In this document: positions 51,623 through 58,749 of the stretch, piece after piece
How positions within the stretch are numbered: position 1 is the first letter of the stretch
Layout: each line of letters starts with the position of its first letter
Assembly: GCF_025566965.1 (NCBI RefSeq)
Contig: NZ_JAOQJL010000015.1
Span: forward strand, 19,458-83,457
Length of the DNA: 64,000 nt
DNA from: Blautia_A ammoniilytica
GTDB taxonomy: Bacteria > Bacillota > Clostridia > Lachnospirales > Lachnospiraceae
Reading direction: 5' to 3'
Notes under the pieces: model-generated
Database searches by the model: none
What the model was told of the DNA's origin: nothing
Seen by the model: only the letters and a program-made list of their open reading frames with translations
Translations under genes and position numbers: made by a program

Positions 51623-52074
51623 ATCTGCGCCCCCATTCCCCGAAGTGCTGTGGCAAACGCGCCATACTGCTCTTTCGGGAGCTGCGGCAGGGCATCCACG
51701 CCAAAGCCCTCCTTGAGGAGTTTCTGCAGCTCTGCCTGCTTCCCGCAGTCCATTAAGGTCATGCCTGCCCTTGCAAGATCATCCATGGTATAGGCCACTG
51801 TACTTGTCGGAACAGCCGTCTGGACTGGTGTTGTCTGTACAGGGACAGTCTGGACGGGTGCTGTCTGCACTGGGACTGCCTGAGCGGATACGGTCTGTGC
51901 AGGTACGGTCTGAACTGGCGCTGCTTGGACTGGGACAGCTGTGTTATGTACCGCCGGAGCCGGCTGCACAGGTGCCTGTGTGTTGGATGGCTGTGCAGTG
52001 GCCTGTCCCACCATCACTATCTCTGTAAATTTCCTTACCTCGTCAAGGCTGTCAAACGTGACTTCAATCTTCAT
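51619..52074 (-). CDS. Low-complexity phage protein with PVQT repeats (151 aa)
   Basis: N-terminal ~30 residues (MKIEVTFDSLDEVRKFTEIVM) and C-terminal ~55 residues (YTMDDLARAGMTLMDCGKQA ... KEQYGAFATALRGMGA) are conserved-looking; the middle is a degenerate PVQTAPVQTVPVQTTPVQT repeat, forming a flexible linker. The C-terminal part resembles a region seen in phage proteins accompanying DUF2800; the function is not known. Start ATG 52074 after AAAGGAG. Confidence 0.65.
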   Translation of the reverse strand: MKIEVTFDSLDEVRKFTEIVMVGQATAQPSNTQAPVQPAPAVHNTAVPVQAAPVQTVPAQTVSAQAVPVQTAPVQTVPVQTTPVQTAVPTSTVAYTMDDLARAGMTLMDCGKQAELQKLLKEGFGVDALPQLPKEQYGAFATALRGMGAQI

Positions 52075-52280
52075 CTTTATTTCTCCTTTCTTCATTCACT
52101 ACATCTTCTACCATTGAGCGCATAAGATCTCGTGGTGTTACGCTTTCTGTCTCTTTAATACTCTCATCGAGCATCCGGTACAGCATACGTAATGCAACCC
52201 GAAATTCCGCTAACAGTACATATGTACTTCCCTTTAATTCTGCATTTATTGTGCCTACTTTTTTTTTCAACTTTGATCAT
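52064..52280 (-). pseudogene. Small phage protein with a poly-A frame break
   Basis: The conserved-looking frame (KKKVGTINAELKGSTYVLLA, ends NEERRNKDED, stop 52064) opens at a TTG within the run. A good ATG at 52280 (AAAGGA 8 nt before it) is in another frame, separated by a run of nine A on the minus strand (52267-52259). Eight A would give MIKVEKKVGTINAELKG... and a 71-aa protein. Possibly a TTG start with poor site, transcriptional slippage or a mutation. Confidence 0.55.
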
Positions 52281-52367
52281 TGACTTTTCCTTTCTGCACC
52301 TCTACAATGAAAGTGCTAAACTGTTTATGTCCATTTGGACACCGGATCCTGTCGAGCTCCTAACTCT

Positions 52368-52538
52368 TCAGGATCCTTTTTTAGGCTCTGGCTCCATCGC
52401 CACCAGGATGATCCAGGTGACTACACTTAATGCAACTGCTCCCATTACCTGTGCGCCATCCCACTGCCAGAATGGCAGGTAGGTGGCCAGCGTGCCGATC
52501 ACACTGGCCGTGACCGTATCCTTGGCCATTTGCTTCAT
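52368..52538 (-). CDS. Small membrane-spanning phage protein (56 aa)
   Basis: MKQMAKDTVTASVIGTLATY... then QVMGAVALSVVTWIILVAMEPE: two hydrophobic segments. Start 52538 follows GAAAGGAG; a longer frame to 52586 overlaps the upstream gene's end and a GCTGCC...GGCAGC hairpin. Unknown function, early operon. The 52281-52367 gap has no gene. Confidence 0.55.
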   Translation of the reverse strand: MKQMAKDTVTASVIGTLATYLPFWQWDGAQVMGAVALSVVTWIILVAMEPEPKKGS

Positions 52539-52560
52539 GGCTTGTCTCCTTTCCGCTGCC

Positions 52561-52707
52561 TTATCCGGCAGCTTTTTTCTTTTCATAATTCATCCCTTCC
52601 AATGCCTCCTCAATCCGTTGACTCACAATCTCACAGGCACGCTTTCCGGAAATAATCTCTTTCTTTCCATCAACCTGAATCCTGGTGATGTATTCTATTT
52701 TGTTCAC
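52561..52707 (-). CDS. First gene of the early operon (48 aa, GTG start)
   Basis: MNKIEYITRIQVDGKKEIIS followed by GKRACEIVSQRIEEALEGMNYEKKKAAG; GTG start at 52707 after AGGAGGTGATG. Helical, soluble. Phage early genes of this size often encode regulators or host-takeover peptides; no family recognised. Confidence 0.5.
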   Translation of the reverse strand: MNKIEYITRIQVDGKKEIISGKRACEIVSQRIEEALEGMNYEKKKAAG

Positions 52708-52784
52708 ACCATCACCTCCTGTACTTATGGTATGGATAATGGTTGTACCTAGTTACTTCATTTAAGTATCCTGATCAATAATTA

Positions 52785-52813
52785 TTGACTTTATTGATAT
52801 GCTCTCCTATTCT
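52785..52813 (+). promoter_or_regulatory. Promoter for the 52863 gene
   Basis: TTGACT (52785-52790), 17-nt spacer, TATTCT (52808-52813). It reads into the plus-strand gene at 52863, divergent from the early operon. No equally clear promoter for the early operon is visible in the same gap. Confidence 0.6.
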
Positions 52814-52862
52814 GTAAATACAGGCACTGCCATGCCTGAATATTATGAAAGGAGGCGTTCAT

Positions 52863-53165
52863 ATGAAATATGATGAATTTATTTCTGTAATTGCATCAGA
52901 TGTTGGCCGGATTTTAGAGGAAAATACCGCCAATATTGCGAAAGATCTTTTGGCGAATATTCCACAAGATCAGCCCTGTATCTCACCGGAACACCTGCAA
53001 ATTATCAGAAATGCTGTAAACACATCTATTCAATTTTCCGTTCAAATAATTTTCGACTACTTAGATTCACTTGGAATGTTGGAATATGATCATCTGACTG
53101 AGCATCATGAGCCACCTGTTTTAAAAGTGATTCAGGGCGGGCTAGCTGATAAAAATAAGAAGTAA
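52863..53165 (+). CDS. Phage protein of the lysis/lysogeny boundary (100 aa)
   Basis: Starts MKYDEFISVIASDVGRILEE, helical throughout, ending VLKVIQGGLADKNKK. AAAGGAGG precedes ATG 52863. It stands alone between the early operon and a small divergent gene set. I see no recognised family; the position suggests a regulatory or superinfection role. Confidence 0.6.
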   Translation: MKYDEFISVIASDVGRILEENTANIAKDLLANIPQDQPCISPEHLQIIRNAVNTSIQFSVQIIFDYLDSLGMLEYDHLTEHHEPPVLKVIQGGLADKNKK

Positions 53166-53250
53166 TTTGCCTTTGCTGGCTTTGAACTGTCTTTTCAAGG
53201 TCAGCAATCCTTTTTTCCAACTCCTGGAATCTCTTTCTGGAAATCCACAT
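53026..53250 (-). CDS. Small coiled-coil phage protein, antisense to the gene at 52863
   Basis: MWISRKRFQELEKRIADLEK then VQSQQRQITS: a coiled-coil start frequently seen in small phage proteins. GGAGGTGAGATGA precedes the ATG at 53250. The 3' 140 bases overlap the opposite-strand gene, so its C-terminal half may be unconstrained; true length is uncertain. Confidence 0.45.
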   Translation of the reverse strand: MWISRKRFQELEKRIADLEKTVQSQQRQITSYFYQLARPESLLKQVAHDAQSDDHIPTFQVNLSSRKLFERKIE

Positions 53251-53266
53251 TCATCTCACCTCCCTG

Positions 53267-53455
53267 TCACTTCTCCAGAAAATACTCAATTGGCACGTTG
53301 AAATAGTCCGCCAACTTTCTAAGACTTTCTAGCCCTGGTTCAGATCTTTTGGTTTTCCAATTTGAAAAAGCCGTTTGACTAATTCCGGTTTCTTTTGATA
53401 CTTGATAAGATGTTTTGTTTGTTTTGTCTAATAGGGATTTATATTTTTCGTACAA
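53267..53455 (-). CDS. Cro-like XRE repressor (62 aa, TTG start)
   Basis: A helix-turn-helix protein: YEKYKSLLDKTNKTSYQVSK, ETGISQTAFSNWKTKRSEPG, LRKLADYFNVPIEYFLEK. The TTG at 53455 is spaced 7 nt after GGAGG and matches the YEKYKSLL start of relatives; a longer frame to 53518 runs through the operators. It is divergent from the CI-like gene at 53687 and would set the lytic/lysogenic switch with it. Confidence 0.75.
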   Translation of the reverse strand: MYEKYKSLLDKTNKTSYQVSKETGISQTAFSNWKTKRSEPGLESLRKLADYFNVPIEYFLEK

Positions 53456-53470
53456 TTTTACACCTCCTAT

Positions 53471-53589
53471 CGAAAGTATATCCCTTGCAAATACTTTCGA
53501 GCTATGATATACTTTCAATCATAAAACCACTACATTTTAAGAAAGAAAGCATACCACATCGAAAGTATTTCGTTTCACGCTTACTTTCG
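53471..53589. promoter_or_regulatory. Operator array between cro-like and cI-like genes
   Basis: Five sites with the core CGAAAGTAT/ATACTTTCG: 53471-53479, 53491-53500 (inverted), 53509-53518 (ATACTTTCAA), 53560-53568 and 53581-53589 (inverted, TTACTTTCG). The alternation of orientation and even spacing suggest cooperative repressor binding. A separate pair of GCGTAAGTA/ACGTAAGTA elements lies at about 53593-53602 and 53650-53659. Confidence 0.6.
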
Positions 53590-53686
53590 TTTGCGTAAGT
53601 AGATAATACATCTTTTTTCGTTAGTAGTCAAGTGTTTTTACTAACTTTTACGTAAGTATGCTATCTTTGTGAAAGGAGCACAATTT

Positions 53687-54106
53687 ATGTATGAAGTATT
53701 TGAACAGCTTCTACAAAAAAATGGTGTTACCCCTTACAAAGTCGCTAAAGAAGCTGGTGTAACCCAGACTGCCCTAAGCAATTGGAAATCTGGTCGAAGT
53801 ACACCTACTACAAAAACTTTACAAAAAATAGCTGATTATTTTGGGGTAACAATTGACTATTTAATGACAGGAAAAGATGTAGACTCTCCTAAGCCTCAAT
53901 TAAATGCAAAAGATGAGCGTGACATTGAGAAAATCATTGAACATACCAGAGAGCAACTTCTCTCACAGGAAGGACTGATGTTTGACGGTGACCCAGCTTC
54001 TCCAGAAGCCGTAGATTCTATTCTGGCTGCTATGCAGATCGGTATGGAAATGGCAAAGAAAAAGAATAAGGAAAAATATACGCCTAAGAAATATAAAAAG
54101 GACTGA
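53687..54106 (+). CDS. CI-like XRE repressor
   Basis: A 139-aa repressor: MYEVFEQLLQKNGVTPYKVA, EAGVTQTALSNWKSGRSTPT and KIADYFGVTIDYLM make a helix-turn-helix, followed by a helical C-terminal region ending KEKYTPKKYKKD. It lacks a LexA/CI-type peptidase (no Ser/Lys autocleavage site visible), so induction probably acts through the ImmA protease encoded next. Start 53687 follows GAAAGGAG. TGATG overlap with ImmA. Confidence 0.85.
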   Translation: MYEVFEQLLQKNGVTPYKVAKEAGVTQTALSNWKSGRSTPTTKTLQKIADYFGVTIDYLMTGKDVDSPKPQLNAKDERDIEKIIEHTREQLLSQEGLMFDGDPASPEAVDSILAAMQIGMEMAKKKNKEKYTPKKYKKD

Positions 54107-54537
54107 TGCCTATGCGTATAAAAAGACGGGTTGAGCAAATTGTCCGAAAGTATCGGACTCGTGACCCATTTGAAATGATTAAAGGAATGAATGTTATCCT
54201 TGTATATTATCCTCTTGAAGGTGTACATGGATTTTATCAGTATTTTCAAAGAAATAATATCATTTATTTGGATGAACGTCTTTCCAAAAATGAACAGCGT
54301 TTTGTCCTTGCTCACGAATTGGGGCATATGTTCTTACATAAAAAAGCTAATGCCATTTTTATGGACACCCGTACTCAATTCAATACAGACAAATTTGAAC
54401 TGGAAGCAAATACTTTTGCCATAGACCTATTGCTTCCTGATTCTCTTTTGGAAGAATACAAGGAGTTTACTGTTGAGCAGATATCTAGACTGACTGGATA
54501 TCACAAAAAATTAATTGAATTACGTGTTTCTGGTTGA
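54106..54537 (+). CDS. ImmA/IrrE-family metallopeptidase
   Basis: A 143-aa zinc protease with HELGHMFLH (about residue 69) and an acidic third ligand in FELEANTFAIDLLLP (the E of ELEAN). In ICEBs1 and related elements ImmA cleaves the phage-type repressor ImmR to trigger excision. Here it is translationally coupled to the XRE repressor (TGATG), so it likely inactivates that repressor on induction. Part of a lysogeny operon that continues with the nuclease fusion. Confidence 0.88.
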   Translation: MPMRIKRRVEQIVRKYRTRDPFEMIKGMNVILVYYPLEGVHGFYQYFQRNNIIYLDERLSKNEQRFVLAHELGHMFLHKKANAIFMDTRTQFNTDKFELEANTFAIDLLLPDSLLEEYKEFTVEQISRLTGYHKKLIELRVSG

Positions 54538-54580
54538 CTTAATTCGACATTTTGCTAAAAATGAGGTAGGTGAAAACAAA

Positions 54581-56527
54581 ATGGCTAAACCAAACTCTAC
54601 TGATGGTTGTGGAACACTTTTAATATTGTTTGCCCTTATTTATGCCTTTGTACAATTTCTTGAAAAGAATTACATAATAATATGTATTATAGTAGGGATT
54701 TTTGTATTATCAATTTTTGCATATAGGTTTTTAAAACACAAAAAGAAACTTAAAGCCAGTCGGCTTCACCAAGTAAGGAGCCTCCAAATTGACAGTTCAA
54801 AAAAGTATCCATCTGCTTCTCAAATTGACTCTGCAAATTCTCTATTGGAAAAAGCTCATCATTTAGCAGATATTTTAAACACAACAACAAATAGAAAAGA
54901 GTTTTATGCCTCATTTTATGAGCTTAGTGTAGTTCTAAAATCTTTGTCTGAGTTTGAGGGATTGATTAATTTTGAAAATTCATTGCCCTCTACTGATCTA
55001 AATAAACTTAAAGAAAACAGGCAGGCAAGTATTGATTTCTTAGAGAAACGAATAAAGGATGCAGAATCTCAAGCTACAAATGGACAAAATAATGCTTCTG
55101 AACTGGTAGAGGAGACTAAATCACCCCAGCCAAATGTAGACGTAGAGAAAAACACTGCACAGCATATATTGACACAGCAAATAGAGGAATTACGGAATCA
55201 AATAGAGGGAACCGAATATCAGTCCCCGAGTAGCCAGCATGATATTTCTGAACCAATACGCCCCAATATATTAAAAGTTGATGCTTACTTTGCAGAAGCA
55301 GCAAAGCTAATCATTGAAAAAGAAAGAGCATCCATCGGTATGCTTCAGAGGATGTTCAAGATTGGATTCGATCGTGCCGCAAAAATTATGGATCAACTTA
55401 CTGATGCGGGGATAGTAGGAGCCGAAAAAGGTACTGCGCCACGAAAAGTTCTCATGTCAATGAATCAGTTTGAAGAATTTTTTAAAAATGCGGAATTAGA
55501 AACTATTTCTTATACATCACCATCTGCCAATGCTAGCGATATAAGCAAAGTAAAAAACCTTTCATCTATTGGTATAGATTTTGATTACTCCAATAGTGGA
55601 AAAAATCTTTCCTTTTTACAAAACATTGTAATTACACATTCCACCCAAGATTACCAAATCGAATTTATAAACTACTTATTACAAACAAATGCCCCAGAAG
55701 ATTTAAAGCTTATCCTTTGTGACTTAGGTTTATCAGGTTTTGAGATATACAATGGCATTCCAAATTTATTTATTCCTGTCGTAAATTCTGTTGATAAAAC
55801 CTATAGTGTTTTAGAGTGGCTTTTTGCAGAAATGAAGGGACGAACTACCTTACTTCTTGAACAAAAGGTAAAAAATATAGACGCATTTAACAAATGTACC
55901 AATGAAAAAATGCCCAAGATTGTATGTATCATAGATGAAATTTTTTTCCTAAAAAATGTTTTCCACAGTCTTGATCTTTTAATTCCATTGTTACTAAACT
56001 GTAATCGCATGGGGCTGTATATAATTTTCTTTTCCAAGTTTGATTTAAAAAACCTTTCTCTTGGAAAAATAAAAGATTTAGTAGCCTTTTATCATGAAGA
56101 ACTACCTTTGGAATTTAAACTCTTACAGCAGCCAACAATTGAAACTAATATGAATAATTTCGATTCTATGAGCGGAATAGAATTTGAGCTTTTTTGCAAA
56201 AACATATTACAAATAAATGGTTTTCAAAATCTAAGAACTACAAAAGGCAGCGGCGACCAGGGTATAGATTTACTAGCAGAGAAAGACGGCATACAATATG
56301 GTATACAATGTAAATGCTATAGTTCAGATATCGGAAATAAAGCAGTACAAGAAGCTTTTGCCGGAAAAACCTTTTATAATTGCCATGTGGTCGCCGTACT
56401 TACTAACCAATATTTTACAAAAAGTGCTACTGAACTGGCTCAATCGAATAAAGTGCTGTTATGGGATAGAAAAAAATTAATAGCCCTAATCAGCACAGCT
56501 CAAAATAAACAGAAAGGAGTTTTATAA
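54581..56527 (+). CDS. Membrane/FtsK-gamma/pseudo-FtsK/Mrr nuclease fusion
   Basis: A 648-aa fusion. Two N-terminal membrane helices (about 12-60: GTLLILFALIYAFVQFL, YIIICIIVGIFVLSIFAY), a coiled/disordered linker, an FtsK gamma-like winged helix (about 230-300: ERASIGMLQRMFKIGFDRAA ... PRKVLMS), an FtsK motor-like region (about 325-520) with IIDE Walker B (~450) but THSTQDYQ where the P-loop GxxGSGKS should be, and a C-terminal Mrr endonuclease (about 525-645) with SGDQGIDLL and GIQCKCY (D...QxK). The ATPase appears inactive. It is AT-rich against its neighbours and overlaps the next gene (TAATG). Function unknown; a phage-borne defence or partition protein is inferred. Confidence 0.75.
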   Translation: MAKPNSTDGCGTLLILFALIYAFVQFLEKNYIIICIIVGIFVLSIFAYRFLKHKKKLKASRLHQVRSLQIDSSKKYPSASQIDSANSLLEKAHHLADILNTTTNRKEFYASFYELSVVLKSLSEFEGLINFENSLPSTDLNKLKENRQASIDFLEKRIKDAESQATNGQNNASELVEETKSPQPNVDVEKNTAQHILTQQIEELRNQIEGTEYQSPSSQHDISEPIRPNILKVDAYFAEAAKLIIEKERASIGMLQRMFKIGFDRAAKIMDQLTDAGIVGAEKGTAPRKVLMSMNQFEEFFKNAELETISYTSPSANASDISKVKNLSSIGIDFDYSNSGKNLSFLQNIVITHSTQDYQIEFINYLLQTNAPEDLKLILCDLGLSGFEIYNGIPNLFIPVVNSVDKTYSVLEWLFAEMKGRTTLLLEQKVKNIDAFNKCTNEKMPKIVCIIDEIFFLKNVFHSLDLLIPLLLNCNRMGLYIIFFSKFDLKNLSLGKIKDLVAFYHEELPLEFKLLQQPTIETNMNNFDSMSGIEFELFCKNILQINGFQNLRTTKGSGDQGIDLLAEKDGIQYGIQCKCYSSDIGNKAVQEAFAGKTFYNCHVVAVLTNQYFTKSATELAQSNKVLLWDRKKLIALISTAQNKQKGVL

Positions 56528-57087
56528 TGCCACTACCAAAAGAACACATTTATACCGTAGATGATATCTATTCACTCCCGGAAGGCGAACGGGCAGAATT
56601 GATTGATGGACAGATCTATATGATGGGTGCTCCTACTTACCTGCATCAGACGCTTTCCATGGAGATCTCCGGAACCATCCGGGAATACATCCGCAGGAAG
56701 CATGGTGCGTGCCAGGTTCTGCATGCTCCGCTGGCAGTCACTCTTTTTGCTGATGATAAGACTTATGTGGAGCCTGATGTAGCTGTGATCTGCGATAAAG
56801 GCAAAGTTACAGATAAGGGAATTAATGGTGCCCCGGATTTCATTGCTGAGATCGTATCTCCCAGCAGCCGCCGGATGGATTATAATACAAAAAATGCACT
56901 GTATGCAGATGCTGGCGTGCGTGAATACTGGATTGTGGATCCCGACAAGAAACGTACTACCGTATACCGTTATGAAGAAGATGCCGCACCTATGATCGTA
57001 TCCTTTGACCAGCCACTTACTGTTGGAATTTATGGCGATCTTAAAATTAATATTTCACAACTGCTTCAGGATCTTGGAATCAACTAA
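56527..57087 (+). CDS. Uma2-family endonuclease (DUF820)
   Basis: A 186-aa PD-(D/E)XK protein: YTVDDIYSLPEGERAELIDGQIYMM (with the E of the catalytic set), YVEPDVAVICDKGK (EPD), FIAEIVSPSSRR (ExV) and DAGVREYWIVDPDKK. Uma2 proteins are abundant, often duplicated, and their role is unclear. Its start overlaps the Mrr fusion stop (TAATG), so both are probably made from one transcript. GC content returns to normal here. Confidence 0.85.
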   Translation: MPLPKEHIYTVDDIYSLPEGERAELIDGQIYMMGAPTYLHQTLSMEISGTIREYIRRKHGACQVLHAPLAVTLFADDKTYVEPDVAVICDKGKVTDKGINGAPDFIAEIVSPSSRRMDYNTKNALYADAGVREYWIVDPDKKRTTVYRYEEDAAPMIVSFDQPLTVGIYGDLKINISQLLQDLGIN

Positions 57088-57099
57088 ATAAAAGAAAAA

Positions 57100-57190
57100 C
57101 CGCCCCAGTGTTACCAGCACCAGAGCGGCCTATACATCCGAAGATGTAAGCAATTTTTCAGCAAAAATATTGTATCATCTTCGGGGCAGT
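57100..57190. promoter_or_regulatory. Structured non-coding element upstream of the integrase
   Basis: A long imperfect stem CCGAAGATG (57138-57146) ... CATCTTCGG (57176-57184) with inner CAATTTTT...AAAAATATTG, and a neighbouring CCGC...GCGG stem (57101-57127). No ORF between 57088 and 57273. It may regulate the recombinase or terminate the preceding operon. Confidence 0.45.
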
Positions 57191-57273
57191 CGCACAAGAC
57201 AGAACGTCTGTGTGCCTGTTATTTTTGTACCCATTTTCACATAATTTATAAATTATAAAACCGAGGTGATATC

Positions 57274-58695
57274 ATGAATGACCGTGTAGGGGCTCTCTAT
57301 ATTCGTGTCAGTACAAATGATCAAACAGAGCTGTCACCGGACGCCCAGAAGCGTATCCTGCTGGACTATGCTAAGAAAAACGGTATTGTCATTTCCAAAG
57401 AATACATTTTTTCTGAAAGCGTTTCCGGAAGGCATGTACAGAAGCGTCCGGAATTTCAGCGGATGATTGCCATTGCAAAGCAGCCATCACACCCTATTGA
57501 TGTGATCCTAGTATGGAAATATTCCAGGTTTGCCCGCAATCAGGAGGAATCCATTGTATATAAAAGCATGCTGAAGAAAGATAATGTGGATGTTATCAGC
57601 GTTTCAGAGCCTACCATTGACGGGCCTTTCGGCACTCTGATAGAACGAATCATTGAGTGGATGGACGAATATTATTCTATCCGTCTGTCAGGCGAAGTTC
57701 TCAGGGGAATGAAAGAAAAAGCCCTGCAGCATGGCTACCAGACTTCCCCCTGTCTTGGATATGATGCTGTTGGCCACGGAAAGCCTTATGTGATCAATGA
57801 AGGGGAATATGCCATTGTGTCTTATATCATGGATCTGTATGACCTTCAGAACATGGACGAAACGGCAATTGCCCGACGGTGTAATGATCTGGGCTATCGC
57901 ACAAAGCGTGGAAATCTTTTTGAACGCCGGTCCGTTGATCGGATCTTGGAAAACCCGTTTTACTGTGGTACTGTTCTGTGGAATGGCATAGAATTTGAAG
58001 GGCTTCATGAAGTCCGGTTATCCAAAGACCGATTTCAAAAGCGTCAGAAGCTGATCACAGCAAGGAAGCGCCCAATAAAGTCCCGCAATGTGTCCACCTG
58101 CAAACATTGGCTGTCTGGACTTTTAAAGTGTTCAATCTGTGGTGCCACACTCTCTTATACGGGAAATGATAAATGCCCCTATTTCCAATGCTGGAAGTAT
58201 GCCAAAGGTTTCCACAAGACTTCCGTTGCCCTTTCCGTAAAGAAGGCAGAAGAAGCTGTGATCACATACTTTGATCAGGTTCTTGCCGGTGCTGATTTTA
58301 CATATGTACGCAAAGAACAGCCTGCTGATAAGGATAATACTGCTGCCATTGAGCAGCTTCAGCGGGAACTGGCCAAACTTTCCACCAGGGAAAGCAGGAT
58401 CCATGATGCATATGAAAGCGGAATTGATACACTAGAAGAATACAAAGCCAACAAAGACCGGTTGATCAGCAATCGCCTTCAGCTGGAAAATGAACTTGAA
58501 AATCTTTTGCAGATGCAAAAAGAAAAAGAACTGAACAAAGAAGATGTTCTTCAGGAGATAAAATCAGTGAATGATATCCTGAAAAATCCTGATGTTGGGT
58601 ACGAGGAAAAAGGAAACCTGATACGTACAATTCTTGACCAGATCGTTTATGACAAGGAATCTGGCAAAATGTACTTCGACATTATTGTATCATAA
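57274..58695 (+). CDS. Large serine recombinase (phage integrase)
   Basis: A 473-aa recombinase. The catalytic domain has YIRVSTNDQ (Ser13), VLVWKYSRFARNQEE-like helix, and the recombinase domain carries GYDAVGHGKPYVINEGEYAIV and NPFYCGTVLWNG. The zinc ribbon is KCSICG ... CPYFQC, followed by a coiled coil (IEQLQRELAKLSTRESRI). This class integrates phages at short, non-tRNA sites. The gene reads toward the right border; 58696-58780 should contain the attachment half-site and abuts cotJC. Confidence 0.93.
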   Translation: MNDRVGALYIRVSTNDQTELSPDAQKRILLDYAKKNGIVISKEYIFSESVSGRHVQKRPEFQRMIAIAKQPSHPIDVILVWKYSRFARNQEESIVYKSMLKKDNVDVISVSEPTIDGPFGTLIERIIEWMDEYYSIRLSGEVLRGMKEKALQHGYQTSPCLGYDAVGHGKPYVINEGEYAIVSYIMDLYDLQNMDETAIARRCNDLGYRTKRGNLFERRSVDRILENPFYCGTVLWNGIEFEGLHEVRLSKDRFQKRQKLITARKRPIKSRNVSTCKHWLSGLLKCSICGATLSYTGNDKCPYFQCWKYAKGFHKTSVALSVKKAEEAVITYFDQVLAGADFTYVRKEQPADKDNTAAIEQLQRELAKLSTRESRIHDAYESGIDTLEEYKANKDRLISNRLQLENELENLLQMQKEKELNKEDVLQEIKSVNDILKNPDVGYEEKGNLIRTILDQIVYDKESGKMYFDIIVS

Positions 58696-58749
58696 TTTGA
58701 GGTCCTTTTTCCTCTTCTAAATCGGTGCAAACGCGCATAAACACTGGCT

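Noticed and set aside
54515..54580. Earlier start (54515) for the Mrr fusion
   Set aside because: It would overlap the ImmA gene; a ribosome site is found only before ATG 54581.
57274..58695. Serine recombinase as a transposon (TndX-type) rather than a phage integrase
   Set aside because: It is at the end of the lysogeny arm, directly beyond repressor-type genes, and abuts an interrupted host gene; no separate transposon ends are visible. I cannot fully exclude a nested element.
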